A stretch of DNA of 55,331 nt from positions 1 through 55,331 of the forward strand of contig CAZFWT010000002.1 of the NCBI GenBank assembly GCA_964522635.1, in the 5' to 3' direction. The position numbers were made by a program, and so were the translations under genes. This DNA comes from JACGMN01 sp964522635 (lineage in GTDB: Archaea > Halobacteriota > Syntropharchaeia > Alkanophagales > Methanospirareceae). Of this stretch, positions 42,098 to 50,511 are shown piece by piece. Every line of letters starts with the position of its first letter. Within the stretch, counting starts at the first letter, position 1. The notes under the pieces are model-generated. The model was not told the origin of the DNA, searched no databases, and worked only from the letters and a program-made list of their open reading frames with translations.

Positions 42098-42409
42098 ATG
42101 AACCAAAAAGCACGGATAAAGCTATCGAGCATTGATCACAAGAAACTGGACGAAATCTGTCAGCAGGTAAAGCGGATAGTCGAGACGACTGGCGTCCGGA
42201 TGTCCGGGCCCATTCCGCTCCCTACCAAGAAACTCGTCGTGCCCTGCAGGAAGAGCCCGGACGGTGAAGGCTCGCCGACCTGGGACCACTGGGAGATGCG
42301 TATCCATAAACGCTTGATCGACCTTGAAGCGGACGAACGAGCGCTACGGCAACTGATGCGCATACCTATTCCCAAAGACGTGCACATAGAGATTGTGCTG
42401 AAGGGATAA
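42098..42409 (+). CDS. rps10: Ribosomal protein uS10
   Basis: 103 residues from ATG 42098: MNQKARIKLSSIDHKKLDEI, GPIPLPTKKLVVPCRKSPDGEGS and HWEMRIHKRLIDLEADERAL, with the archaeal/eukaryal form of the central loop. Small-subunit head protein. The longer open frame upstream overlaps tuf in another frame and is not coding. Confidence 0.96.
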   Translation: MNQKARIKLSSIDHKKLDEICQQVKRIVETTGVRMSGPIPLPTKKLVVPCRKSPDGEGSPTWDHWEMRIHKRLIDLEADERALRQLMRIPIPKDVHIEIVLKG

Positions 42410-42435
42410 GGGTACCGCCCGCGAAATATAGAAAA

Positions 42436-42444
42436 CTATAAATA
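42436..42444 (+). promoter_or_regulatory. TATA box for the 42503 gene
   Basis: CTATAAATA preceded by purine-rich sequence (GAAA). Predicted transcription start near 42468 leaves a 35-nt leader with GAGGTGAT (42490-42497) as ribosome site. Confidence 0.6.
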
Positions 42445-42502
42445 CCCCCGGGCCGGTATCCTATACCATTACTTATATCCTGAAAGAACGAGGTGATTTA
42501 GA

Positions 42503-42727
42503 ATGGGTTTGGTACCTGATGAGGAAATAGCGAAAAAGGATGCTGAAATTGGGGCACTGGTCAAGGAGATTGGCGATTTAGCGAACGAATTCCAGGCCGC
42601 TGCGGACGATGCGCAGAAGGTTGAGTTGATCAATAAGATCAGCGAGAAGGAGAAAGACCTTCGCGCCGCGCGGCAGAAGAAGGGCCAGTTCAAGGCGGTA
42701 CAGGCCGGAAAGACCAAGCTCTGGTGA
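42503..42727 (+). CDS. Small coiled-coil protein of unknown function
   Basis: 74 residues, highly charged, with heptad-like spacing across 8-58 (EIAKKDAEIGALVKEIGDL...KVELINKISEKEKDLRAA) and a basic C-terminal tail ending KTKLW. Own promoter and a good ribosome site suggest strong expression. I do not recognise the family. An A-rich tract and imperfect hairpin (42780-42845) separate it from hdrB on the other strand. Confidence 0.72.
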   Translation: MGLVPDEEIAKKDAEIGALVKEIGDLANEFQAAADDAQKVELINKISEKEKDLRAARQKKGQFKAVQAGKTKLW

Positions 42728-42905
42728 TCCCAAGTAACGTAAGGCTGCGTTTGCTACCGGTGCTCCTGAACTTCCCAACAACAAAAAAAAAAAACGAAAA
42801 ATAAAAAGAGGAGAGAAGAAAGGGTTTTATCCTTCTTTCTTCCTTTATTTGCGTTCAGTAAATTATTCGCTTGTTTCTTTACGTTAGGTTAGTTTAGGTT
42901 AGTGC

Positions 42906-43799
42906 TCACTTGAGCAGTTTCTCTGACATGGTGGTCGTCTGCTGATCCAGGCCGAGTTCTTTTACGCTCATGCCCATGGCGAGCCCGACGAGCTGCAAGG
43001 CAAAGAGGACCGGCATATTGAAATTGGTACCGAACGCCTTGTTGATCTCATACTGCCCTCGGTCGAGCTGCAGGTGACAGAACGCGCAGGGATGAATCAC
43101 GCAGTCCGCGCCCATCTCGATCATGTTCACCAACTTCTGGCGTGTCCACTCCAGGGACGTCGGGGTATCCGCGGTTCGCACACCGCCGCCCGCGCCGCAG
43201 CACATCAATTTATCCTTGTATACCGCTTCTTTCGCTCCGATCGCCTTCACGATGTCTTCCAGGATGTACGGCGTCTCGGACGAGCCATGCCCGCGCACCT
43301 CGCTCGGCTTGAGGAAGTGGCAGCCGTAATGGATCGCTACATTCACATCCTTCATCGGCTTCGTTACCTTCTCCTTGAGCGCATCCAGACCGATCTGATC
43401 GTGCATAACCGAGATGGAATGGTGCACTTTCGTGGTGCCTTTGAACTCTCTGCCTGCTTTGCCCAGGATCTCATTGACCTTCGCCTTCAACTTCGGATTC
43501 CCTTTGAGCAAATGGTCTGCCTCCTGGAGCGAGCCGTAGCAGCCGTTGCAGGTCACGTAGATCTCAAGCCCCATCTCCTCAGCGATCGCGAGATTGCGTG
43601 CCGCAATGGGGAGCCACGTGTACAGATCGAATGACCCGAAAACACCTGGTGCGGGGCAGCAGGACGCGCCGATCATCTCCTTCGTCTCGATCCCGAATTC
43701 TTTGAAGATCTTCTTCGTCGCCGCCTCTATCCCAGGATACCGGTTGGGGGTGATACAGCCGAGGAAATAGGCATACTCTTTCGGTCCTTCTTCACTCAT
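42906..43799 (-). CDS. hdrB: CoB-CoM heterodisulfide reductase subunit B
   Basis: 297 residues with two CCG domains: C15, C47, C48, C84, C87 and C160, C200, C201, C238, C241. These hold the two non-cubane [4Fe-4S] clusters that split the CoM-S-S-CoB heterodisulfide in methanogens and related archaea. The start overlaps the hdrC stop by 4 nt. hdrA is not in the window. Confidence 0.95.
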   Translation of the reverse strand: MSEEGPKEYAYFLGCITPNRYPGIEAATKKIFKEFGIETKEMIGASCCPAPGVFGSFDLYTWLPIAARNLAIAEEMGLEIYVTCNGCYGSLQEADHLLKGNPKLKAKVNEILGKAGREFKGTTKVHHSISVMHDQIGLDALKEKVTKPMKDVNVAIHYGCHFLKPSEVRGHGSSETPYILEDIVKAIGAKEAVYKDKLMCCGAGGGVRTADTPTSLEWTRQKLVNMIEMGADCVIHPCAFCHLQLDRGQYEINKAFGTNFNMPVLFALQLVGLAMGMSVKELGLDQQTTTMSEKLLK

Positions 43800-44347
43800 T
43801 TCTTCGCCTCCGCTTCTTTCAAATCCATCTTCTCCCAGTCAAAGTCGATCAGCTTATCGAACCCCGTCTCTTTGAAGATGATCTGGACCTGCTCCAGCTG
43901 CTCCTTGTACTTCTGCGTCGTCGGTGGCTGCGACTCGAGTCCGACCGCCTCGCGTATCTTCATCTGGTCGGGCCCGATGGGCACACCATGGCCGGTCTTC
44001 AAGGTATAAACGCCGATCTTACGGTGCGGCACGGACATATGCCCTTCCTTCGCCGCCAGGTTGCGGATCGCCCGAATGATGTCGGTACACTTCACGCCCT
44101 TGGGACATCGCTCGTAGCAGGTGTAGCAGGTGGTGCAGTACCACAGCTCAGGCGCGTTAAAGATCTCATCACGCATGTCCTCCTGCGCCATCCGGAAAAG
44201 CTTTCGAGTCCGGAGCGCGGTGATCCGACCTGAGGGGCAGCCACCGGTACACTTACCGCATTGCACACAGCTCAGCAGCGTCTCCATGTGCTCATCGCCG
44301 AAAACGCCGCCGCCCCATTCAATTAGTTCCTCCTTCAAGGTTGCCAT
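43796..44347 (-). CDS. hdrC: CoB-CoM heterodisulfide reductase subunit C
   Basis: 183 residues with two [4Fe-4S] sites: C27, C30, C33, C37 and C71, C74, C77, C81. It passes electrons from HdrA to HdrB. AGGAGGA precedes the ATG at 44347. First gene of the hdrCB operon; a promoter is likely at the AT-rich stretches near 44370-44420. Confidence 0.95.
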   Translation of the reverse strand: MATLKEELIEWGGGVFGDEHMETLLSCVQCGKCTGGCPSGRITALRTRKLFRMAQEDMRDEIFNAPELWYCTTCYTCYERCPKGVKCTDIIRAIRNLAAKEGHMSVPHRKIGVYTLKTGHGVPIGPDQMKIREAVGLESQPPTTQKYKEQLEQVQIIFKETGFDKLIDFDWEKMDLKEAEAKK

Positions 44348-44445
44348 TTGAGTTTTCCTCCTAGCTCTTTATAGTCTACCTCTTCTTGTTGTACTCGATT
44401 CTCTTAACTAGCCCCTTAAAAATGTTACGGTTTTTCGTGATTATA

Positions 44446-44462
44446 CAACAACGCGGTTGTTG
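44446..44462 (-). terminator. Small hairpin after the phosphodiesterase gene
   Basis: CAACAAC, GCG loop, GTTGTTG: perfect 7-bp stem within 3 nt of the phosphodiesterase stop, followed on the minus strand by TATAATC and later AAAAAC. Weak terminator candidate. Confidence 0.4.
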
Positions 44463-44464
44463 CA

Positions 44465-44959
44465 CTAAAGCGCCAGCAGCCGCGCCACGCCTCGCTCGAG
44501 ATCCAGCAGCGCCACCGTCTTCCGACCTGTGAGATAGCCACAGCACTCCCCGGGATTGATAATCCAGGTCCGATCGTCCTGCGCGTCGATGACCGCCTGA
44601 TGGGTATGCCCATAAATAACGAGGTCATACAGGCCGGAGGCGGCCAGAGGCTTCACGAGTTCGGGTTTGTGCGTCACCATAATCCTCCAGGAACCGAGTT
44701 CGAACTCATAGGGATCTTCATACAGCTCACCTACGCCGTTCTCCCGGTAATACCGCTTTAACAGCAGCTTATCGCCGTCATTATTGCCGAATATCCCGAG
44801 GAACTGAGCGTTCAGCTGCTGAAAGGGCTTTGAAGTAAAGGGAGAGACATAATCGCCCGCGTGAACCAGGAGATCGATACCCTCGCGATTGAACACCTCC
44901 ACCACCGTGGAGATCGCCGCGAGATTGTCATGTGTATCTGAGATAACACCCAGCTTCAT
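44465..44959 (-). CDS. YfcE/MJ0936-type phosphodiesterase
   Basis: 164 residues, calcineurin-like metallophosphoesterase. Metal ligands: D8 and H10 (SDTH), D36 (HAGDY), N60 (GNND), H in VTHKPE, and GHTH near residue 113. Members of this small family hydrolyse artificial phosphodiesters; the natural substrate is not known. Confidence 0.93.
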   Translation of the reverse strand: MKLGVISDTHDNLAAISTVVEVFNREGIDLLVHAGDYVSPFTSKPFQQLNAQFLGIFGNNDGDKLLLKRYYRENGVGELYEDPYEFELGSWRIMVTHKPELVKPLAASGLYDLVIYGHTHQAVIDAQDDRTWIINPGECCGYLTGRKTVALLDLERGVARLLAL

Positions 44960-45120
44960 GTGCTCTCTGCTCTTGCACTGCCATTGGCGTGCTCAGCCCA
45001 GCAGCGCTCGCTCCTTTCGTTTGATGGTATAATGTGTTCACCACTTTAAAAGCGAGCGGTGGATGGGAGAAGTGCCTAACTAAACGATACTGCGGTTCGT
45101 TCGCAGAGCGCTGCTGCTGA

Positions 45121-46938
45121 TTAAAATACCCAGCCACTGAGCCAGCGTAAGCTCTCCTTGTACTCGTAGGAGACCGGGTATCCAGAGATGACGGGATAGA
45201 AGAGGAAGAAGAGAACAGCAACAAGCACAAGGAAGAGGACGACCAGGCAGGTGGCGATGCGCTTCGATCTCTTCGTGTGCCATTCACGCGCGAATGGAAG
45301 CTGGAGCCAATAGGTAACGGCAAAGATCAGAAAGGGCAGATTCGCCGTGAAATGGTAGATGAACAGAATGCGTGGAATGGAGATGAAGGCGAGCCACTGG
45401 ATGAGGAAGGGGATGAGAATGAAGAGGAAGAGAAAGGTCCGCTCATCTGCTCTTCGTTTGACTGCGGTTCGTATAAGGAGGGCGCCCAGCGCCATCAGCG
45501 CGGGGATACTGCACCACCAGAGCACCGGATTACCCAGCAAAACTATGGTTGAGACCATGCCGTCGAGCGAATTTGCATAGAGCCAGAGCGGCTTGAGCAG
45601 CAGTGGCCAGGACCACCAGGGTGAGGAGTATGGATGCGTCGCCTCAATACCCGCGTGATAGCCGAACATGCGCAGCTGGAGATCGAAGACGGTCCAGGAA
45701 TCCGTAGGGAGAACGGTGATCGTGCCCTGTGTAAGGTATTCGGTGAGGTAGTCGAGGTACACCGGTAAATGGTGAAGATCGATGAGCCCGTGGCCCCCGC
45801 CAGAGAGCATGTAGGGGATATAGGTCGCGATGTAAATTGCCGCGGCTGCGAACAGCCCTGCCAGAACGACTCGCGCGTCACGCAGTAACGGCTGCTTCAA
45901 TCTCCGATTGGTGATAAGCAGGAGGATGAGCACCGCCACCAAACCGAAGATCGCGATCCACTTCACGGCGAAGCCGAGCCCGAAGCAGATTATGGCGAGG
46001 AAGAGGGAGTGCGCTGCGCGGCCGTTTTGCACGCTCTTTGTCGTCGCGAGTTCAGCCTCACGCTTCTCGAAATAATCAAAGGCGAAATAGAACATCAAGA
46101 TGGAGAAGAGCAAGAGGTAGATCTCTCCAATGGCCAGGCGCGCCAGTGTGAAGTGGAGGAAATCGAAGGTGATGAGGAAAGCGGCGAAGAAGCCAGCCAG
46201 GGCGCTTTTGAAGAGCCGCTTACCGAAGACGAAGATGAGGGGGATCATCGCGGTGGCGGCAATGACGCCGAGTATCCGCCAGCCGAAGGGGCTCATGCCG
46301 AAGCTCGCAATACCTGCGGCGATGATGAGCTTCCCCAGTGGCGGATGCGTCCATTCATAGGGCTCTTCGAGATGGAGGTGCTCTTCCGCAGTACGGACGA
46401 AGTACATCTCGTCGAAGTAAGCCCCGTATTTCTGCGTGATCGGGAGCGTAATGAGCTCGTGCTCGTCGGCCAATCGTTGCGCGGCGCCGTCTCCGGTAAC
46501 CGCGACTGGCACGAGCTTCTCATTCGCCGCTGAAAGCACCAGAATCTCGCCGATCTCACCATTCGAAGCATCTGTGAATACGAATCTCAGGTACCTGGTG
46601 CTCGTCGTGGGCAGTGAAAGCCGCTCCCAGGAGCTGAAATGGACGTGGTTCGCAGGATCTCTGTCGAAGGAGGCGAGTGTCCGCCAGTCATTGGGCGGTA
46701 CGCCGTAATACACCGTAAACTGTGTTCGCTGCGCGTCGTTCAGGAAGACGTAGAGCTCTTTGACCTGCTGTACCTCGCCTAGATCAAAGACCGCCTCGGT
46801 GCTTGCCGGCCATAATGAGGACGTGGGAATAGCCAGGGCGCCCATGTTGACGAGCGCGCCGCTGAGGAATATGACCATCAGTGCGATGACCACTGCAGCT
46901 TCCCGCGACTCGAATCCCGCTAGCTTCTGCATGTGCAT
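45121..46938 (-). CDS. Protein O-mannosyltransferase-like (GT39/PMT) membrane protein
   Basis: 605 residues. Membrane helix 1, then a beta-rich extracytoplasmic insert of about 130 residues resembling a discoidin fold (VFDLGEVQQVKELYVF..., STRYLRFVFTDA), the PMT catalytic loop with FDEMYFVRTAEEHL and HPPLGKLIIAAG, then about ten more helices. PMT-type enzymes move mannose from a lipid carrier to Ser/Thr of exported proteins. A TATA box (46963-46973) lies about 30 nt before ATG 46938: leaderless. Divergent from a GT4 gene. Confidence 0.88.
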   Translation of the reverse strand: MHMQKLAGFESREAAVVIALMVIFLSGALVNMGALAIPTSSLWPASTEAVFDLGEVQQVKELYVFLNDAQRTQFTVYYGVPPNDWRTLASFDRDPANHVHFSSWERLSLPTTSTRYLRFVFTDASNGEIGEILVLSAANEKLVPVAVTGDGAAQRLADEHELITLPITQKYGAYFDEMYFVRTAEEHLHLEEPYEWTHPPLGKLIIAAGIASFGMSPFGWRILGVIAATAMIPLIFVFGKRLFKSALAGFFAAFLITFDFLHFTLARLAIGEIYLLLFSILMFYFAFDYFEKREAELATTKSVQNGRAAHSLFLAIICFGLGFAVKWIAIFGLVAVLILLLITNRRLKQPLLRDARVVLAGLFAAAAIYIATYIPYMLSGGGHGLIDLHHLPVYLDYLTEYLTQGTITVLPTDSWTVFDLQLRMFGYHAGIEATHPYSSPWWSWPLLLKPLWLYANSLDGMVSTIVLLGNPVLWWCSIPALMALGALLIRTAVKRRADERTFLFLFILIPFLIQWLAFISIPRILFIYHFTANLPFLIFAVTYWLQLPFAREWHTKRSKRIATCLVVLFLVLVAVLFFLFYPVISGYPVSYEYKESLRWLSGWVF

Positions 46939-46962
46939 ACCACAAAGAACAATTTGGGTGGT

Positions 46963-47004
46963 CTTATATATAGACGGAGAAAACTATAGCCTTGTATAAT
47001 ATAC
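46963..47004. promoter_or_regulatory. Two divergent TATA boxes between PMT and GT4 genes
   Basis: Minus strand: CTATATATAAG at 46963-46973, for the PMT gene. Plus strand: GTATAATATAC at 46994-47004, 31 nt before ATG 47035. Both spacings suit leaderless transcripts. Confidence 0.65.
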
Positions 47005-47034
47005 TAGCTCTTATCCGCACACGTACGAACGAGC

Positions 47035-48102
47035 ATGAGAATAGCATTTTATCATCGCACGGTCAGTGGGGGCATCAAGACGCACGTGGAAGCGCTCACG
47101 CGCGAATTCGAGAAGCAGGGGCACGAAGTGAAGCGAATCGACCAGTTCTCACTCGGCTCCCGGATGCTGGGCAATTCGACGGGTGGGATTTCCTATGGGT
47201 TCGACTTCGCGCTCCGGAAGATCAAGCGCGAGATTGCGGACTGCGATATTCTTCATATCCATCATGCCGCGACCTTCTCGGAATATTTCCTGCCCTTCTC
47301 CTCCATCTGTTCTGACGTCAACGTGGTCAATACATTTCATATTCAGGCAGGCAACAGCCTCAGTGGCGAGGTAGCCAGGGCGATCATCTCGATGCTCGTG
47401 ACACTGTATTTCGGGCACTCAAAGAAATTCATCTCGGTGAGTGCTGAGATCGCGGACTACATCCGCCAGAACTGCTTCGTGTACAACTTCAGCGGCACGG
47501 GCAACGGTACCGAGCTCGTGGTCATTCCCAACGGCGTAGATATCCATCGCTTTTATCCCGCGGACCCTGAGGACCGAGCCGCTCGAGGTGGCGAGGATCT
47601 CTGTTTAGGTTATCTCGGCCGTCTGTCGCCTGAGAAGAACGTGATCAATCTGATAAAGGCGGTGAAAACGCTGGAGCGCGAGAATGTCCGGCTTAAAATC
47701 GCCGGCACAGGCCCGCTGTACAGTAAAGTGAAACGGCTGGAAGACGACCGCATCGAGGTTCTGGGCTATGTCGAGGATGCGCCCGCCTTCTATCGCGGCG
47801 TAGATGTGTTTTTATTGCCGTCGAAGCTGGAAGCGCAGCCAATCGCGCTCCTCGAAGCCATGGCTTCCGGCCTCCCGGTAATCGCGAGCAACGTGGGCGA
47901 CAACAAGTACTTTGTGAGGAAGAACGGGCTCCTCTGCGGGACCTCGGTGCCGGAGATACGAGCGGCGATCGGCGAGATACTGGGCGCGGATGTGGAGCGA
48001 ATGGGCGAGGAATCGCGGCACATGGTGGAACGTGATTACACGTGGGACCAGATAGCCGCGCAAACGCTTGCGGTCTATAGGGCCGCACAGTGCTCGTACT
48101 AG
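47035..48102 (+). CDS. Glycosyltransferase family 4 (GT-B)
   Basis: 355 residues. N-terminal GGIKTHVEALTREF, middle PNGVDIHRFYP and LGYLGRLSPEKNVINLIKA, and the nucleotide-sugar E-x7-E motif in PSKLEAQPIALLEAMASGLPVIAS. Retaining GT4 enzyme adding a sugar to a lipid or glycan; probably works with the adjacent PMT in surface glycosylation (inference). Confidence 0.92.
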   Translation: MRIAFYHRTVSGGIKTHVEALTREFEKQGHEVKRIDQFSLGSRMLGNSTGGISYGFDFALRKIKREIADCDILHIHHAATFSEYFLPFSSICSDVNVVNTFHIQAGNSLSGEVARAIISMLVTLYFGHSKKFISVSAEIADYIRQNCFVYNFSGTGNGTELVVIPNGVDIHRFYPADPEDRAARGGEDLCLGYLGRLSPEKNVINLIKAVKTLERENVRLKIAGTGPLYSKVKRLEDDRIEVLGYVEDAPAFYRGVDVFLLPSKLEAQPIALLEAMASGLPVIASNVGDNKYFVRKNGLLCGTSVPEIRAAIGEILGADVERMGEESRHMVERDYTWDQIAAQTLAVYRAAQCSY

Positions 48103-48219
48103 TTTTATACTCCTCTTTCCTCCCTGCTCCGGTCCAAAGGGCACGTGCATGCGGGTGCATTTTTTATCTCGGGGATTATAAGCGAAAGTAAGAGGGAAGA
48201 CGGAAAGGAAAGGAGAAGC

Positions 48220-49194
48220 ATGAAAGAGCGCGACACCCTGCGGAGCCTGGAGCTGAACGTGGAGGAGATCATCACCCGCGAGGAATTAGAAGCGCTCCTG
48301 GCGGGGAAATCAGAGCGGCAGCCGCGTGCATACGTGGGTATTGAGCCAAGTGGCAACGTGCACCTCGGGCATCTGCCGTTCTTGAACACCTTGCGCGTAC
48401 TGCAGCGGAATGGAGTTCATATCGTCGTTCTGCTCGCCGATCTCCATGCGTATCTGAACGAGAAAGGCGAATTCGAGCAGATCCGTGAGACGGCGGAGTA
48501 CAATAGGCGCTGTTTCGCCGCCTCGGGCTTGACTGAGGAGACGGAATTCGTGTATGGCAGTGATTACCAGCTGGAAGAGGAGTATATGCTCAATGTCTTG
48601 CATCTGGCCACGATCACGACGGAGAAGCGCGCGCGACGGAGCATGGACGAGGTCTCGCGGAGCAAGGAGGACCGGAAGGTCTCGCAAACGATTTACCCAC
48701 TGATGCAAGCGATGGATATCTCCTATCTCAATATTGACATTGCGATCGGCGGGATCGACCAGCGGAAGATTCACATGCTCGCACGGGACAATCTCCCGAA
48801 ACTGGGCTTCACGGCACCGGTCTGCATCCATACGCCCCTCTTGATCGGGCTCGACGGCGAGAAGATGTCCTCATCCAAGCAGAATTTCATCGCGATCGAC
48901 GAGCTGGAGGAGAGTGTGGCACAGAAGCTGAAGAGCGCGTTCTGCCCACCGAACGTTGCGGATGGGAATCCTGTGCTGCAGATATATAAGCATACGATCT
49001 TCCCGAGCCCGGACCGGAAAGGCGAGGTGACGATCGAGCGGCCAGAGAAATACGGCGGCAACGTCGGCTACGAGCGTTACGAGGCGCTGGAACGCGATTA
49101 TGTCGCTGGGACGCTCCATCCGTCGGATTTGAAGGCGAACGCGGTGCGATCGCTCAACGAGGTGCTGGACCCGATCAGGCAGCGAATGCAGTAG
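48220..49194 (+). CDS. tyrS: Tyrosyl-tRNA synthetase
   Basis: 324 residues, archaeal/eukaryal-type TyrRS. HLGH at 48-51 (GNVHLGHLPFL), GSDYQL, DIAIGGIDQRKIHMLAR for tRNA and tyrosine recognition, and KMSSSK near residue 214. ATG 48220 is preferred because GGAGAAGC precedes it; the frame extends to 48145 without homology. Confidence 0.95.
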   Translation: MKERDTLRSLELNVEEIITREELEALLAGKSERQPRAYVGIEPSGNVHLGHLPFLNTLRVLQRNGVHIVVLLADLHAYLNEKGEFEQIRETAEYNRRCFAASGLTEETEFVYGSDYQLEEEYMLNVLHLATITTEKRARRSMDEVSRSKEDRKVSQTIYPLMQAMDISYLNIDIAIGGIDQRKIHMLARDNLPKLGFTAPVCIHTPLLIGLDGEKMSSSKQNFIAIDELEESVAQKLKSAFCPPNVADGNPVLQIYKHTIFPSPDRKGEVTIERPEKYGGNVGYERYEALERDYVAGTLHPSDLKANAVRSLNEVLDPIRQRMQ

Positions 49195-49254
49195 GAGTCG
49201 TAATCCTTACCGTGCTCATCAAGGCCAATGGCGCCTTTTTTAGCGGTATCATCC

Positions 49255-49872
49255 TCACGATCGCGCCACATAGCGACCACGGCGCTCGATCTCCACTACG
49301 CGGTTGAGCACCTGAGCGGCCTGTGGCGCGGTGCGTGTGTAGCCGTTAATGAACGCCGCTCGCAAACGCTCGTAGGCTTCGTGCGTGCCCTTCAGACTCT
49401 GGAAGAAGACGTGGACGTCAACGCCGCGTGCTTCAGTGCTCGCATCAACGAAGGCCAGGCCGAAATCGATGAGGTAAATACGGCCGGAAGAGTGCTCCAC
49501 GATGATATTGGAGGTGGTGAGATCGCCATGAATGATGCTGCTTCTGTGCAGTGTTCCGACGTGCTCGCCGATGCGCTCGCTGATCTGCTCCGTGATCAGG
49601 TCCCTGGCCAGTGTACCCGCTATTCGCTCCATGACCAGTATGTAGTCGTTGACGTCGAAGACGATGGGCGTGGGCACACCGTTCCGTCGCGCCTCTGAGA
49701 TGAGCTTTGCTTCGCTCTTCGTCCGCTCTCGCCGCAGCCGTTCATCCAAGTTCGGCACCCGGTACCGTTTCTCGATGCGACGTTTGTACACGAGATCGCC
49801 TGCGATCTCAACAATCGCTTCTGCACATTGATACCGCTCTTCAGGCTCGTCTGCGTCCATCAGGGAGACCAT
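49255..49872 (-). CDS. bud32: Bud32-type kinase/ATPase (KEOPS subunit)
   Basis: 205 residues from ATG 49872. Small RIO-like kinase fold: RYRVPNLDERLRRERTKSEAKLI, catalytic IIHGDLTTSN with D117, and IDFGLA with D136. In KEOPS it stimulates Kae1 in making t6A in tRNAs that read ANN codons. Often fused or next to kae1; kae1 is not in this window. The frame continues to 50052 without homology; a TATA-like CATATAAAAGG at 49921-49931 lies about 54 nt upstream. Confidence 0.93.
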   Translation of the reverse strand: MVSLMDADEPEERYQCAEAIVEIAGDLVYKRRIEKRYRVPNLDERLRRERTKSEAKLISEARRNGVPTPIVFDVNDYILVMERIAGTLARDLITEQISERIGEHVGTLHRSSIIHGDLTTSNIIVEHSSGRIYLIDFGLAFVDASTEARGVDVHVFFQSLKGTHEAYERLRAAFINGYTRTAPQAAQVLNRVVEIERRGRYVARS

Positions 49873-49920
49873 GCTTGAGTGAGCTCTTTTTTGCAGAAAA
49901 ATCTTCGGCGATAATGCTAT

Positions 49921-49931
49921 CCTTTTATATG
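49921..49931. promoter_or_regulatory. Shared bidirectional TATA-like box between bud32 and the zinc-ribbon gene
   Basis: CCTTTTATATG reads as TTTTATATG on the plus strand and CATATAAAAGG on the minus strand, suitably placed for both divergent genes (49969 plus, 49872 minus). Confidence 0.5.
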
Positions 49932-49968
49932 CTCCGTGAGCCAATCTAGGAGATGAGGTGCAGGTAAG

Positions 49969-50256
49969 ATGGTGGCAGAGCAGGGTAAATTTCCTCCTGG
50001 TTGGAAGCAGATACTTGGTGAGAAGCTTGAATATCGCAAGAAGCTTGGCCAATTTGAGATAATCGCGACGGAGACGATGGGTTTTTGCGAGAAGTGTGGC
50101 GAGAAGAGCTTAGGATTTTCGTTCAAGACGAAGGATAGCAGGGGCGATTATTTAGGTAAATCGGGCGCTTACTGGTGCCCGAAATGCGGCCAGGGCATGA
50201 GTCCAGAGGCGTACGAGGATTTCGTGAAGAGCGAGCTGATAACGCCCGAGATGTAG
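49969..50256 (+). CDS. Zinc-ribbon protein of unknown function
   Basis: 95 residues. Two C-x2-C pairs (FCEKCGEK and WCPKCGQG), 30 residues apart, form a zinc ribbon; N-terminal basic helix (WKQILGEKLEYRKKLG). GAGGTG lies upstream of the ATG. Possibly a nucleic-acid or ribosome-associated factor, but nothing specific is visible. Confidence 0.75.
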   Translation: MVAEQGKFPPGWKQILGEKLEYRKKLGQFEIIATETMGFCEKCGEKSLGFSFKTKDSRGDYLGKSGAYWCPKCGQGMSPEAYEDFVKSELITPEM

Positions 50257-50298
50257 CTTAGCTGCTTTTGCTGGCTGGTGGAACGTAAAAGGCGCCTG

Positions 50299-50321
50299 GT
50301 ATGCTCCATGTGAGAGCATAC
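50299..50321 (+). terminator. Hairpin downstream of the zinc-ribbon gene
   Basis: GTATGCTC (50299-50306) pairs perfectly with GAGCATAC (50314-50321), 7-nt loop, followed about 30 nt later by six T. Probable transcript end; operator also possible. Confidence 0.45.
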
Positions 50322-50511
50322 AACTTAAACGAACGCCCATTCCCCGCTCTTTTTTACGGTCTAAGGGTCGGCTTGGCTCACGTTTGCTGTCTCCACTCTA
50401 TACACGCTTTTGTATCGGTGATGACGAACGCACCGCCATCCCTCAAACCTAACAGCTACTCGAAGCCGGCAGGCGCTTATTTAAGCAGTAATGGCCTAGG
50501 GATTGTACACG

